Below, piece after piece: positions 1-10,990 of a stretch of DNA of 64,000 bases. The DNA lies in NCBI RefSeq assembly GCF_020687745.1, contig NZ_JAJEWK010000009.1:62001-126000 (forward strand). The letters run 5' to 3'. A program made the translations under genes and the position numbers. The stretch is from Chryseobacterium sp. MFBS3-17. Its GTDB lineage: Bacteria; Bacteroidota; Bacteroidia; Flavobacteriales; Weeksellaceae. The notes under the pieces are model-generated. The model was not told where the DNA came from. It did not search any database and worked only from the letters and a program-made list of their open reading frames with translations. Position 1 is the stretch's first letter; each line of letters opens with the position of its first letter.

Positions 1-814
1 CTTTTACAAATAAAACATCCTGTACCGGATTCGGATAAACCGTAAATTGTTCTTTGGCGCTGACATCTTTTACAGACAGAAATACGGCATCCAGAGCAGA
101 AGATTCATTCAGATTCTGGTTGATGCCCAGTGATGGAACGCTGATGTTACCACTGGTAGAGGTGAGCAGCGGGAATTTGTGCGTGCTGTCAAAATACATA
201 TACGAAGTATTGGTCACAGATCCCACGGAAATAATAAAAGAAGCATCCAGATAGATGGTAAAGTTCTGAATGGATTTTATTCTGAGCACATTATTAAAGG
301 TTTGGGTTCCTATGACTAAAGTGCCTGCCGCATCGGCCGTATTGGTAATCGTCCCTCTCAGATATCCGGTATTGGTTCCGGCAGATATCAGACCTTGTGC
401 CTGGTCCTGCTCGTTGTATCCGTACGCAGCGGGATAGGATATAAAAGTAGCGTTATTGGCATTAAAACTCATGGTGGCATCCGGAGTAGAAATGGCTGTG
501 ATTTCCAGTTTGTTGGCCGTTTGTTTATAAAAGGTGGCATTGGCTCCGGAAACCATTTTAATGGTACTGCCAACGTATCCAGCAGCTTCTGCCGCAGTAG
601 GGGCCACATAGTTGGCCGTAACCGGCGCTCCTGCGGTGAGTGCGGGGTTAGAGAAGGTAACGCCGTTGCCGGTGGCAGAATTGTCTACGGTTCCTACCAG
701 TTGTACATTGCTCACCACATCACCGATTACCGGATCATGAAATGCTTTCGTAATGGTAGTCTGTGCAGAAAACAGCAGAGGTGCTGCCAGTAAAAAAAGT
801 ATTTTTCCTTTCAT
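1..814 (-). CDS. Type IX-secreted surface protein, C-terminal end cut off by the window
   Basis: The reading frame opens at 814 with a signal peptide (MKGKILFLLAAPLLFSAQ) and stays open for 271 codons to the window edge. Most of the protein is low-complexity and rich in Thr, Asn, Ala and Ser, with no domain I recognise. The last residues in the window (KEQFTVYPNPVQDVLFVK) match the start of a type A type IX secretion sorting domain, whose hallmark is YPNP followed by a short beta-rich tail. The protein is therefore probably exported by Sec and then carried across the outer membrane by the type IX system. Its function is unknown. Only a few tens of residues should be missing, because the sorting domain is normally the very C-terminus. 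Confidence 0.8.
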   Translation of the reverse strand, partial: MKGKILFLLAAPLLFSAQTTITKAFHDPVIGDVVSNVQLVGTVDNSATGNGVTFSNPALTAGAPVTANYVAPTAAEAAGYVGSTIKMVSGANATFYKQTANKLEITAISTPDATMSFNANNATFISYPAAYGYNEQDQAQGLISAGTNTGYLRGTITNTADAAGTLVIGTQTFNNVLRIKSIQNFTIYLDASFIISVGSVTNTSYMYFDSTHKFPLLTSTSGNISVPSLGINQNLNESSALDAVFLSVKDVSAKEQFTVYPNPVQDVLFVK

Positions 815-1123
815 TTTTTAGATTTGAGTAAAGATACACTTTTTCTGTAATTCTTAATTTTTACGGCTAAATTTTTATTTTTCGCAGTTGCTTAAGCAGT
901 GTAATATCTCACGTAGTGAGCTTTTTGAGCGCTCAGTGGTATTCGTTTTCAACGGTTTAGCAGAGGTGTGGTTTATTAAGGAAGAGCGGTTGTGTATTTC
1001 ATTTTTATGAAGGAAGGATGTGGTTTTTGGGAGAAAAATGAAATTCATGACACAAAAAATCCGCTCAGAAATTCTGAACGGATTTTATGAATTTTACTAA
1101 TGATTAATGTAATCGCTTGCAGA
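815..1123. other. Intergenic stretch between groL and the secreted-protein gene
   Basis: About 310 bases without a convincing gene. It holds the groL terminator at 1056-1086 and presumably the promoter of the leftward secreted-protein gene in the AT-rich part next to 814. A short hairpin (ctcacgtagtgag) is also visible near 910. I see nothing else. Confidence 0.6.
1056..1086 (-). terminator. Rho-independent terminator of groL
   Basis: An inverted repeat (aaaatccg-tcagaa / ttctga-cggatttt) lies 38 bases past the groL stop codon. Read leftward, it forms a stem that ends in a run of T. It is placed to end the groES-groL transcript. Confidence 0.7.
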
Positions 1124-2803
<1,680 letters not shown>

Positions 2804-2862
2804 TTAAAATTAGTTTAAAGAAGAGATGGTACTTTGTACGGTTTACAAGTACAGCAGGACTC

Positions 2863-3141
2863 TTAACCAATGATTCCCAGCAGGTCGGCCTCTTTTACAA
2901 TTAAGAAATCTCTGCCTTCCAGTTTCAGTTCAGATCCGGAGTATTTACCATACAACACCTTGTCACCAACTTTTACCGTCATTGGCTCATCTTTTTTTCC
3001 GGTTCCTACGGCCACTACGGTTCCTTCCTGTGGTTTCTCCTTGGCAGTGTCCGGAATGATAATTCCTGAAGCAGTTGTGGTTTCGGCAGCGGTAGGTTCT
3101 ATAAGAACACGGTCTGCTAATGGTTTGAAGTTTACTGACAT
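2863..3141 (-). CDS. groES: Co-chaperonin GroES (HSP10)
   Basis: GroES is the 10-kDa heptameric lid of the GroEL folding chamber. The 92-residue product has the family's length, the conserved N-terminus [12 protein letters not shown], the mobile-loop segment around residues 20-30 ([16 protein letters not shown]), the central [11 protein letters not shown] and the C-terminal [14 protein letters not shown]. It is the first gene of a two-gene operon with groL. The upstream region, about 170 bases to the next gene, must hold the promoter. Confidence 0.98.
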   Translation of the reverse strand: MSVNFKPLADRVLIEPTAAETTTASGIIIPDTAKEKPQEGTVVAVGTGKKDEPMTVKVGDKVLYGKYSGSELKLEGRDFLIVKEADLLGIIG

Positions 3142-3309
3142 ATTATTTTAATTTTTAGTTAATGTTTGTTTGCCTTCTTTTTCTCCAACAATGTGCCAAG
3201 TGTTTTTATCATTTCATCTTGACCTTTTCAGGTAAAAATTGGCAGATTTATTTGGGTCAAAGTGAAATTTTGGCAGACATCTGCAAAATAGCAACTGCAG
3301 AAAGCAGCT

Positions 3310-3909
3310 TCAGATTTCAAATGGACGATCTGTATGTTGGAAACTTTCGTTCAAGGTGCTTACATACCCGGTGAGGTCAGGAAAAAACGCATCAAAATGC
3401 TCTTTAAGCCTGGGTTTTGAATCTGAAAAAATTTGGAACACCGGCAGGTCTATGTCCAGATAACGGGCTTTATTCAATACGTTTTGCATGGAAAAACGGA
3501 TGCCGCTTTCTTCTTTATAATGATAGAGCCAGTTATCCCGTTCCATATGGTTCAGCATATTTCCGAAATGCGGTGGAAATAAATCCTGGTGGTGGCGCAA
3601 CACTTTATAAACGTGTAAGCTGTGACTGTGCAGTGCTTCATCCGGCAGGGAATTGGCCAGAAAGTAATCCATAGCGACATCTACAAAAGCGCCGGCATAC
3701 AAGCGAACCAACGGACTGAAAATTTTCTTGGCCTGATGGATTTCCGGATGGGAATCGGTAAAGGTATCTATGGCCCGGTGGAGCGCAATGCCCTGTTGTA
3801 TTTTTTTCGAGAAAGAAAAACGGTCGCTGTTCCGGATATGATCCTGGAGAAACTGACCGGCAATCTGCTCGTCTGAAAAACTGAGATATGAATGCGCTAG
3901 ATAGTTCAT
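3310..3909 (-). CDS. Acyl carrier protein phosphodiesterase (AcpH-like)
   Basis: The product resembles AcpH, which removes the 4'-phosphopantetheine arm from holo-ACP and belongs to the HD-like DUF479 family. It begins MNYLAHSYLSF and contains GQFLQDHIR and IALHRAIDTFTDSHPE, with the conserved His and Asp residues of the family, followed by VDVAMDYFLA. The frame is open to 3957, but family alignment puts the start at 3909, giving 199 residues. The gene stands alone between the groES promoter region and the metalloprotease gene. I am confident of the family; the exact substrate in Bacteroidota is less certain. Confidence 0.85.
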   Translation of the reverse strand: MNYLAHSYLSFSDEQIAGQFLQDHIRNSDRFSFSKKIQQGIALHRAIDTFTDSHPEIHQAKKIFSPLVRLYAGAFVDVAMDYFLANSLPDEALHSHSLHVYKVLRHHQDLFPPHFGNMLNHMERDNWLYHYKEESGIRFSMQNVLNKARYLDIDLPVFQIFSDSKPRLKEHFDAFFPDLTGYVSTLNESFQHTDRPFEI

Positions 3910-3996
3910 AAACGAATATAATACATTTTTTTGAAAAGTATCCCCGTGCGGGTCCACAAAAAATCCTCTGCCGGCGAGCAGAGGATTGATTCATTT

Positions 3997-5535
3997 TTAT
4001 CGGACAATAAATTTTTTGGTCCCGATGGTTCCGGATTTACTGCCGCTCACCGAAAGAAAATATTCGCCGGCAGGAAGATGCTGTATATTAATGGTCTTCT
4101 TGCCGGTGACCAGTACAGTTTGCCCGGGGATACTGATGACCTTAAAGGTATAGGTTTCATCATTCTTAATGGAAATATTGATTTCGTCTGTGGCCGGATT
4201 AGGATAAATGCTGAATTCTTTTTCACCCGCAGTTTTCACTTCCACAGTATTCATGGCTGCTGTAGGCATGAATTCTGAAACTACACACGCAAAACGTGCA
4301 AAACCAAAAGCCTCATCTGATGGATTGGGATTGCCGATGGCCACTCCCGTAGGTTCACCATTATAGTTCACTGCAGGATTGGCCCAGCGGTTGGCCTTCG
4401 GGCAATTGATACCCGCAGCGGCACACTGGTCATTATAGGCCATCATGGTGCGCCATCTCTGTGCACCGGTGCTGGCAGTGCCCAGGGTAACTGCCGTTTG
4501 GTTTACATATCCGTGAAGATTGCTGCACGGATTCGTGCTCTGGTTCACATACCAGTCATGGTTCAGACCCATATTATGGCCCATTTCATGAGACAGGGTA
4601 TAATTGGATACGGCACAGTTGCGCAGCGACACAGAGAAAGCGGCGTTATTGGAATAGTTGACCGGGTTGGTATTCAGGTACCCAAGACCGCATGTGTTGG
4701 TGGGTGTGGCCGTAATTAAACCACATAAGTCTGCTCCGTAGAGGGCACGCAGATTGTGCACTTCATCCAGAAAGCCATCAGACGGATTTCTGAAACGGCT
4801 CAGGTCGGTGCTGATGTTTCCGGTTTCTGTATAGGCAATTTCTCCGGTATAGACCAGGTTGATGGTCACATTGGGAATTCCGGAATTAATCAGTGAATTG
4901 TTAAAATTGGTAATGGCCGTTGCAATTTGTGAGTTACTCTGTGCTACACCGCCCCAGCCGGCTCTTGCGGCGGAAGTATATACCACCAGTACATCGATGG
5001 TTGATGGTGCGCATATGGGTGTTTCGGGCAGGCAGACATTGGCATTGACTTTATGTGCGGCCTGGTTCCCGTCTGCTACAAAATCATCTTTAGAATCTCT
5101 GGCGACCAGGTAAGGCTCGTTGACGAGAGACTGTGCGATAATGTTCCCTGCAGTCTGGTGAAACATAATTTTCTCCCCGGAAGATGATGCGTACATGCCG
5201 GTAATCACCTGATCGAATGTAGAGAAAACCAATTCGGAATTGGGTTCGTTTTCTATGGCATAGGAATACGAAACGCTTTTGTTGGTATATTTATAGGTTT
5301 TGGCCAGCGTGGCGCGTATTCTTTTTCCGCTGAGCAGTTGAATGTCCAGTACGGCACCGGTATCAAACGCCGGCTGAAGATAATAGGTGCTGGAAATGTA
5401 GGAAACCGTCAGATCTTCGTGGAGTTTCTGTTGTGGCTGCAGATTGTGCTCCGAAACAGGATTCAGGAAAATGGACGTCTGCGCCCACATAAATCCCGTG
5501 ACCATTGAAAAAAGAAAAGATAAAGTTTTGCTCAT
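3997..5535 (-). CDS. Secreted zinc metalloprotease with type IX sorting domain
   Basis: The protein has 512 residues. A signal peptide covers about residues 1-19 (SFLFSMVTGFMWAQ), then comes a prodomain-like region. The metalloprotease domain starts near residue 178 (TIDVLVVYTSAARAGWGG), and the zinc motif HEMGHNMGLNHD sits at 316-327. This HEXXHXXGXXHD motif, with an Asp after the third His, is that of reprolysin/M12B-like metzincins. The last 80 residues form a type A sorting domain (FSIYPNPATDEINISI ... KKFIVR), so export by the type IX system is expected. Substrates are not known; extracellular protein degradation is the natural guess. The gene is monocistronic. Confidence 0.9.
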   Translation of the reverse strand: MSKTLSFLFSMVTGFMWAQTSIFLNPVSEHNLQPQQKLHEDLTVSYISSTYYLQPAFDTGAVLDIQLLSGKRIRATLAKTYKYTNKSVSYSYAIENEPNSELVFSTFDQVITGMYASSSGEKIMFHQTAGNIIAQSLVNEPYLVARDSKDDFVADGNQAAHKVNANVCLPETPICAPSTIDVLVVYTSAARAGWGGVAQSNSQIATAITNFNNSLINSGIPNVTINLVYTGEIAYTETGNISTDLSRFRNPSDGFLDEVHNLRALYGADLCGLITATPTNTCGLGYLNTNPVNYSNNAAFSVSLRNCAVSNYTLSHEMGHNMGLNHDWYVNQSTNPCSNLHGYVNQTAVTLGTASTGAQRWRTMMAYNDQCAAAGINCPKANRWANPAVNYNGEPTGVAIGNPNPSDEAFGFARFACVVSEFMPTAAMNTVEVKTAGEKEFSIYPNPATDEINISIKNDETYTFKVISIPGQTVLVTGKKTINIQHLPAGEYFLSVSGSKSGTIGTKKFIVR

Positions 5536-5657
5536 GGTTATTGTTTAAAAATGAAATATTTATTTGTCCTGACTGTTAAAATGGCAGTAAAAATATCTAA
5601 TTTTTATGGTATTGGCAAGGAAATCAATGCATAAGGTGCGATTAACGGAGTAATGGC

Positions 5658-7004
5658 CTAGAAAAGCCTTTCATGAATTTCTTCTACTTTACTTACTTCT
5701 TCTATGGTAATGCCGAATTTTCGTTTCGGAATTTTGTTGAGGTTAGACACAAAGATCTTTTCGTAACCTAGTTTTTCGGCTTCAGAAATCCGCTGTTCAA
5801 TCTGCGAAACCGGCCGCACTTCACCACTCAGTCCTATTTCGCCGGCAAAGCAGAAATGTTCGGAAATGGCCATGTCTTCATTGCTGGACAGAATGGATGC
5901 CACTACCGCCAGATCCAGTGCGGGGTCATCTGTTTTAATGCCACCGGTAATGTTCAGAAAGACGTCTTTGGCGCCCAACTGAAAGCCGGCTCTTTTTTCC
6001 AGAACTGCCAGCAGCATATTCAGTCGTTTGGCATCAAATCCGGTAGAACTTCGCTGGGGAGTACCATACACTGCCGTGCTCACCAATGCCTGTATCTCCA
6101 GCAACATGGGCCGGTTACCCTCCAGCGTTACGGCTACGGAGTTGCCGGAGAGGTCACCGGCTTTTTTGGTAATCAGAATTTCAGAGGGATTTTTTATTTC
6201 CTTCAGTCCCTGGGCAATCATTTCATAGATGCCAATTTCTGCGGTAGATCCGAAACGGTTTTTGCTCGCTCTGAGTAACCGGAAAAGGTGATTGCGGTCT
6301 CCGTCAAAATTCAATACCACATCTACCATGTGCTCCAACACCTTGGGACCGGCAATCTGGCCGTCCTTGGTAATGTGTCCTACCAGGAAAACAGGGGTAT
6401 TGGTTTCTTTGGCAAAGTGAATGATCTCATTGGAGCATTCCCGGATCTGCGATACAGAGCCGGGTGAACTTTCTATCTGGCCACTCTGCAGAGTTTGTAT
6501 GGAGTCGATGATGATGAAGTCCGGCGCCAGTTTTTTGGCTTCATGAAGGATCTTTTCTACAGATGTTTCCGTGAAAAGGTAACAGCCGGGATTCTGAACA
6601 TCAGTAAGGCGGTCTGCCCGCATTTTAATCTGGGAGGCGCTTTCCTCTCCGGATACGTAGAGGATTTTTTTCTTCATCTTGAGTGCCAGTTGGAGCAGGA
6701 GGGTAGATTTTCCGATGCCCGGTTCGCCGCCGATGAGCGATACAGAACCCAGCACGATGCCGCCGCCCAGTACGCGGTTCAGTTCTTCAGAGGGAGTTTT
6801 GATGCGGGGTTCCTCATTGGTCTCCACCTCTATGATGTTGATGATATGTTGCCGGGTTTTGGCCGCAAAAGCCGGAACCTGGGATTTTTCTACCACTTCT
6901 TCCACCAGGGTGTTCCACTGGTCGCAATTTTTGCACTGTCCGGTCCATTGCGGATACTGCGAGCCACAGTTCTGACAGAAATATGCCTTCTTGAGTTTTG
7001 CCAT
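5658..7004 (-). CDS. radA: DNA repair protein RadA (Sms)
   Basis: RadA is a RecA-related DnaB-type helicase that promotes branch migration during recombinational repair. The 448-residue protein has every family landmark in order: an N-terminal four-Cys zinc finger (CQNCGSQYPQWTGQCKNC, near residue 9), Walker A GGEPGIGKST, Walker B FIIIDSIQTL, the RadA-specific KNRFG motif and a C-terminal Lon-protease-like domain. It is transcribed leftward and stands alone. Confidence 0.97.
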   Translation of the reverse strand: MAKLKKAYFCQNCGSQYPQWTGQCKNCDQWNTLVEEVVEKSQVPAFAAKTRQHIINIIEVETNEEPRIKTPSEELNRVLGGGIVLGSVSLIGGEPGIGKSTLLLQLALKMKKKILYVSGEESASQIKMRADRLTDVQNPGCYLFTETSVEKILHEAKKLAPDFIIIDSIQTLQSGQIESSPGSVSQIRECSNEIIHFAKETNTPVFLVGHITKDGQIAGPKVLEHMVDVVLNFDGDRNHLFRLLRASKNRFGSTAEIGIYEMIAQGLKEIKNPSEILITKKAGDLSGNSVAVTLEGNRPMLLEIQALVSTAVYGTPQRSSTGFDAKRLNMLLAVLEKRAGFQLGAKDVFLNITGGIKTDDPALDLAVVASILSSNEDMAISEHFCFAGEIGLSGEVRPVSQIEQRISEAEKLGYEKIFVSNLNKIPKRKFGITIEEVSKVEEIHERLF

Positions 7005-7166
7005 GCTGCGAATTTCGTGAAAAAATATGGTTTGGGACTATAGTTTTTTGAAGTGGCGGGCTGTGATAAAGGTCAGCGATAAAATCAAAGTTGGAGTGGT
7101 TCTGCGGTATGGTTTGGCGTGAATAACCCAAGCAACCCTAGTCCTGATTGCAGCGGTTACCCCGCA

Positions 7167-7200
7167 CAGACCGCCCACGGTTAAAACCGTGGGCGGTCTG
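7167..7200. repeat. Perfect 16-bp hairpin between radA and pyrG
   Basis: Sixteen bases (cagaccgcccacggtt, 7167-7182) are followed after two bases by their exact reverse complement (7185-7200). There is no T tract, so it is not a standard terminator. It lies between two divergently transcribed genes, about 50 bases upstream of the pyrG promoter. Its GC-rich stem and tiny loop fit a dispersed REP-like element better than a gene-specific signal. This is inference, because no second copy occurs in the window. Confidence 0.6.
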
Positions 7201-7249
7201 GAGGAGTATGAGCGGAAAGCAGGTTCCCGACTCCAAATATCATTTTTAA

Positions 7250-7281
7250 TTTGGCGCATCCTTCAAAATCCTTTAACTTTG
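7250..7281 (+). promoter_or_regulatory. Bacteroidota-type promoter of pyrG
   Basis: A TTTG at 7250-7253 and a TAACTTTG at 7274-7281 are separated by 20 bases. They match the phylum's -33/-7 consensus TTTG-N19-TANNTTTG. Transcription would start just upstream of the pyrG start codon at 7297. Confidence 0.7.
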
Positions 7282-7296
7282 CACAAACCTAATCTA

Positions 7297-8907
7297 ATGA
7301 GTAAAAAGAATACGAAATACATCTTCGTAACGGGAGGTGTTACTTCATCTTTGGGCAAAGGAATCGTCTCCGCTTCTCTGGGACTCCTGCTGAAATCCCG
7401 CGGTTTCAGTGTCACCATCCAAAAACTGGATCCCTACATCAATATAGACCCCGGAACGCTGAATCCGTATGAACACGGCGAATGTTACGTAACCGAAGAC
7501 GGTGCAGAAACCGATCTGGACCTGGGGCACTACGAAAGATATCTGGACGCGCCTACGTCCCAAAATAATAATGTGACCACCGGAAGAATTTACCAAACTG
7601 TCATTGAAAAAGAAAGAAGAGGTGAATTTCTGGGAAAAACAGTGCAGGTGATTCCCCATATCACCAATGAAATAAAGCGCAGAATCAAAATCCTGGCCAA
7701 GCAGAATTACGACATCATCATTACCGAAATAGGCGGTACCGTGGGCGATATAGAATCCCTGCCTTATATAGAATCTGTGAGACAGTTGAAGTGGGAGCTG
7801 GGCGAAAGCAATTCTATGGTGATTCACCTTACCCTGCTGCCATATCTGGCTTCCAGTGGTGAACTGAAAACCAAACCATCCCAGCATTCTGTGCGCCAAC
7901 TGATGGAAAGCGGAATACAGGCGGACGTACTGGTGTGCCGTACCGAGCATAAAATCCCCAAGGAACAGCGTGCGAAACTGGCACAGTTCTGCAACGTATC
8001 CATAGACAATGTGATAGAATGCAAAGATCTGGAAACCATATATGAAGTTCCGCTGTACCTTCAGAAGCAGAATTTTGACGATGTGGTTCTGAAGGAACTG
8101 CATCTGAAATCTGACCAGGAAGCGGATCTGAAAGACTGGAAAAACTTCCTGAAACGCTATAAAAATCCGAAAAAATCTGTAGAAATTGCATTGGTAGGGA
8201 AGTATGTGTCCCTGCAGGACTCTTATAAATCTATAGCTGAAGCCTTTATCCATGCCGGTGCAGATCTGGAAACCGATGTGAAAATCCGCTGGGTGTACAG
8301 TGGTGATCTGCTTGCCGATAATCTGGAGGAAAATTTTGCGGGCATAGACGGAATGCTCATTGCTCCCGGATTTGGTGACCGCGGTATAGAAGGTAAAATT
8401 CTGGCCGCACAGTACGCCCGCGAAAAAAATATTCCGCTGCTGGGCATTTGTCTGGGAATGCAGATTATGACCATAGAGTTTGCCCGCAACGTGTTGGGAT
8501 ATGCCAAAGCCAATTCTGTGGAATTTGATAACGCAACACCGGAACCGGTGATTTCTCTGATGGAAGAGCAGAAAAATGTTGTAGATAAAGGCGGAACCAT
8601 GAGACTGGGTGCATGGAAATGTTCCCTGAAGGCCGGCTCTAAGTTGCATGATGTATATGGTGCGCGGACCATTTCTGAACGTCACCGACACCGCTATGAG
8701 TTTAATTCTGAATTCAGAGAGGATTTTGAAAAAGCCGGAATGATGGCCACCGGACAGAACCCTGAAACCGGGCTGGTAGAAACCATTGAGCTGAAAGAAC
8801 ATCCTTTCTACGTGGGGGTACAGTATCACCCGGAGTACAAGAGTACTGTAGCCACGCCACATCCGCTTTTTAAAGAACTGATCCGGAAAGCTGCCGAGAA
8901 AAAATAG
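7297..8907 (+). CDS. pyrG: CTP synthase
   Basis: CTP synthase makes CTP from UTP, ATP and glutamine, the last step of pyrimidine nucleotide synthesis. The 536-residue protein has the N-terminal synthase domain (KYIFVTGGVTSSLGKG, P-loop-like; then DPYINIDPGTLNPYEHGE) and a C-terminal class I glutamine amidotransferase domain with its nucleophile Cys in LLGICLGMQ and the His/Glu of VQYHPEYKS. The frame is open from 7189, but homology and the promoter at 7250-7281 fix the start at 7297. A terminator follows the stop at once, and yidC comes next on the same strand with its own promoter. Confidence 0.98.
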   Translation: MSKKNTKYIFVTGGVTSSLGKGIVSASLGLLLKSRGFSVTIQKLDPYINIDPGTLNPYEHGECYVTEDGAETDLDLGHYERYLDAPTSQNNNVTTGRIYQTVIEKERRGEFLGKTVQVIPHITNEIKRRIKILAKQNYDIIITEIGGTVGDIESLPYIESVRQLKWELGESNSMVIHLTLLPYLASSGELKTKPSQHSVRQLMESGIQADVLVCRTEHKIPKEQRAKLAQFCNVSIDNVIECKDLETIYEVPLYLQKQNFDDVVLKELHLKSDQEADLKDWKNFLKRYKNPKKSVEIALVGKYVSLQDSYKSIAEAFIHAGADLETDVKIRWVYSGDLLADNLEENFAGIDGMLIAPGFGDRGIEGKILAAQYAREKNIPLLGICLGMQIMTIEFARNVLGYAKANSVEFDNATPEPVISLMEEQKNVVDKGGTMRLGAWKCSLKAGSKLHDVYGARTISERHRHRYEFNSEFREDFEKAGMMATGQNPETGLVETIELKEHPFYVGVQYHPEYKSTVATPHPLFKELIRKAAEKK

Positions 8908-8910
8908 TAA

Positions 8911-8939
8911 AAATGCCCGCCGCCGTGCGGGCATTTTTT
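8911..8939 (+). terminator. Rho-independent terminator of pyrG
   Basis: The stem aaatgcccgc / gcgggcattttt with a short cgccgt loop and a T run begins three bases after the pyrG stop. Confidence 0.9.
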
Positions 8940-8976
8940 ATTGAGAAATCCGGGATTCTATTCAGAAAAAAATCAG

Positions 8977-8984
8977 TAATTTTG
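8977..8984 (+). promoter_or_regulatory. -7 element upstream of yidC
   Basis: TAATTTTG at 8977-8984 fits the Bacteroidota -7 consensus TANNTTTG. It lies 72 bases before the yidC start and just after the pyrG terminator, so yidC probably has its own promoter. I could not place a clear -33 element. Confidence 0.5.
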
Positions 8985-9055
8985 TGACCTTTAAAATCTG
9001 CGGGGAGTTAATCTTCTTTCTTCAGTTTTTTAAAACAACATTAACATATTATATA

Positions 9056-10867
9056 ATGCAGCAAAACAACGGTGTAGACAAACGTCAGATAATCCTCTTC
9101 ATGCTTTTTTCCCTGATTATGATGGGCGCCATGATTTACTTCAGTGGCAAAGATGCAGAGAAAGCCGCACAGGCTACAGAACCTTCACAAACTGCTACAG
9201 TGCAGGACCAGGCAGCCAAGCCGGCCACATTTTCTAACCTGAATGACAGCCTGAAGAGTTCTTCCATTCAAAACGTGGAACTGAAAAATAAAGAACTTAC
9301 CCTGGTGGTTTCTGCCGTGGGCGGGCAGCTTTCTTCTGTGGAACTGAATGAATATAAAGCCTATAACAGCGATACCGATACCAATGACAAGAAGCTGATG
9401 CTTTTTGACAAAAATAATGCAACCTACGGATTCGAGTTCAAGGATAAAACAGGGAAAACCTTTCATACCAAAGATCTTGTTTTTGTTCCGCAGCAAAACG
9501 GAAACAGTGTCACCATGCAGGCCAGAGCGAATGGAGCACTTATTGAGTTTGTATATACACTGAAAGACCAGTACACCGTAGATTTTCAGGTGAAAACACA
9601 GGGGTTGTCCCAGCTGGTTTCCGGAAATTCTGCCACTTTTACCTGGGACCAGAATGCCAGACAATTTGAAAAAGGCCGTTCCCAGGAGCAGACCCACACC
9701 GAATTCGGATATGCCTTTAACAATTATAAAAGTTATGATTATGACGGCAGAACCTCTATGGATGAGCCGGATGAGGTGCTGAACTGGATTTCTGTGAAAC
9801 AACAGTTCTTTGCGGCAGTTCTGGAAGCTCAGGATGGGTTTAAAAATTCTGAAGGATATCAGGACACCATAGAAGAAGGAGAATTTTTGAAAACCTTCAA
9901 TTTTACCGGAAAGTCAGAGCTGACAGCCGGGGAATTTAATAAAAACTTTACCTGGTACTTTATGCCGCTGGATCTGAAGCTGCTGAAAACCTATGATAAA
10001 AATTTCGATGAATTGCTGCCGCTGGGCTGGTCATTTATTGGCGCCATGAACCGGGGGTTCTTCATGCCTATGTACAACATCATCGCAGGATGGGGACTTA
10101 CAGCAGGATGGGTAATTTTCCTGATGACCATCATTGTAAAGCTCATTCTCTCGCCCATTATGTTCAAGCAGCATAAACTGAGTGCCATGATGCGGGTCAT
10201 CCGTCCGGAGATAGACGAAGTGAATGAAAAATTCAAGGGGGCAGATCCCATGAAAAAGCAGCAGGAGATTATGAGTGTGTACCGTAAGGCGGGGGTCAAT
10301 CAGATGGCAGGCTGTCTGCCGGCACTGGTTCAGATTCCTATTTTCTATGCACTTTTCCGTCTGTTCCCGAACTTTATAGACCTGCGGGGGGTAAGTTTCT
10401 GGTTTGCCAAAGACCTTACTGCGTATGATGATGTACTGAAACTGCCGTTTAAGCTGCCGTTTCTGGGTTGGGATCACGTGAGTATTTTCGCGTTGGCGTG
10501 TACCGTGGTGATTCTTATCTATACCGTAATGACTTCCGGAAATATACAACAACCACAGCAGGAAGGGATGCCGAACATGAAGGTACTGATGTACATCTTC
10601 CCGATTACGTTCTTTTTCTTCCTGAACTCGGCTTCTTCCGGTCTTTCATGGTATTATTTCGTTTCCAATGCGATTAATATTTTTATTATTCTCGCCATCA
10701 AATATCTGATTCTGGATGAAAAGAAAATTCATGCCCAGATTCAGGAAAACAAAACGAAAGCACCGAAACCTGAAGGCAAGTTCCAGAAGCGCATGCGTGA
10801 AATGATGGAGCAGGCGCAGGAGCAGCAAAGACTGCAGCAGCAGCAACAGAATAAAAAGAAGAAGTAA
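9056..10867 (+). CDS. yidC: Membrane protein insertase YidC
   Basis: YidC inserts and folds inner-membrane proteins, alone or with SecYEG. The 603-residue product has the long form typical of Gram-negatives. An N-terminal transmembrane helix (IILFMLFSLIMMGAMIYF) is followed by a large periplasmic beta domain (about residues 60-350). The conserved insertase core follows (GWGLTAGWVIFLMTIIVKLILSP, the MAGCLPALVQIPIFYALF segment, then two more helices), ending in a basic, Gln/Lys-rich tail. The frame opens at 8984, but MQQNNGVDKRQ at 9056 is the family start and lies downstream of the promoter. A terminator follows at 10888. Confidence 0.97.
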   Translation: MQQNNGVDKRQIILFMLFSLIMMGAMIYFSGKDAEKAAQATEPSQTATVQDQAAKPATFSNLNDSLKSSSIQNVELKNKELTLVVSAVGGQLSSVELNEYKAYNSDTDTNDKKLMLFDKNNATYGFEFKDKTGKTFHTKDLVFVPQQNGNSVTMQARANGALIEFVYTLKDQYTVDFQVKTQGLSQLVSGNSATFTWDQNARQFEKGRSQEQTHTEFGYAFNNYKSYDYDGRTSMDEPDEVLNWISVKQQFFAAVLEAQDGFKNSEGYQDTIEEGEFLKTFNFTGKSELTAGEFNKNFTWYFMPLDLKLLKTYDKNFDELLPLGWSFIGAMNRGFFMPMYNIIAGWGLTAGWVIFLMTIIVKLILSPIMFKQHKLSAMMRVIRPEIDEVNEKFKGADPMKKQQEIMSVYRKAGVNQMAGCLPALVQIPIFYALFRLFPNFIDLRGVSFWFAKDLTAYDDVLKLPFKLPFLGWDHVSIFALACTVVILIYTVMTSGNIQQPQQEGMPNMKVLMYIFPITFFFFLNSASSGLSWYYFVSNAINIFIILAIKYLILDEKKIHAQIQENKTKAPKPEGKFQKRMREMMEQAQEQQRLQQQQQNKKKK

Positions 10868-10887
10868 TTGCCTCTTCCACCGAATAG

Positions 10888-10923
10888 AAAAAGCCGTTTC
10901 GCCAAAGAGTGAAACGGCTTTTT
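10888..10923 (+). terminator. Rho-independent terminator of yidC
   Basis: The stem aaaagccgtttc / gaaacggctttt, with loop gccaaagagt and flanking A and T runs, lies 20 bases past yidC. Its symmetric flanks allow it to act in both directions between yidC and the convergent rnhB. Confidence 0.9.
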
Positions 10924-10990
10924 GCTTTGTGACGGTGATTGCTTAATCTTAATTGATCAGCGAATCAGCCGGCGCTGTTTAATTCGTTTT

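Noticed and set aside
3160-3210. Sigma-54-like sequence (ttggcacattgttgg, read leftward) upstream of groES
   Set aside because: The -24 half fits but the -12 half lacks the GC pair, and nothing else supports it.
7345-8934. 529-codon open frame on the minus strand
   Set aside because: It is fully antisense to pyrG, is rich in Phe, His, Gln and Ile as expected of a shadow frame, and has no domain or promoter.
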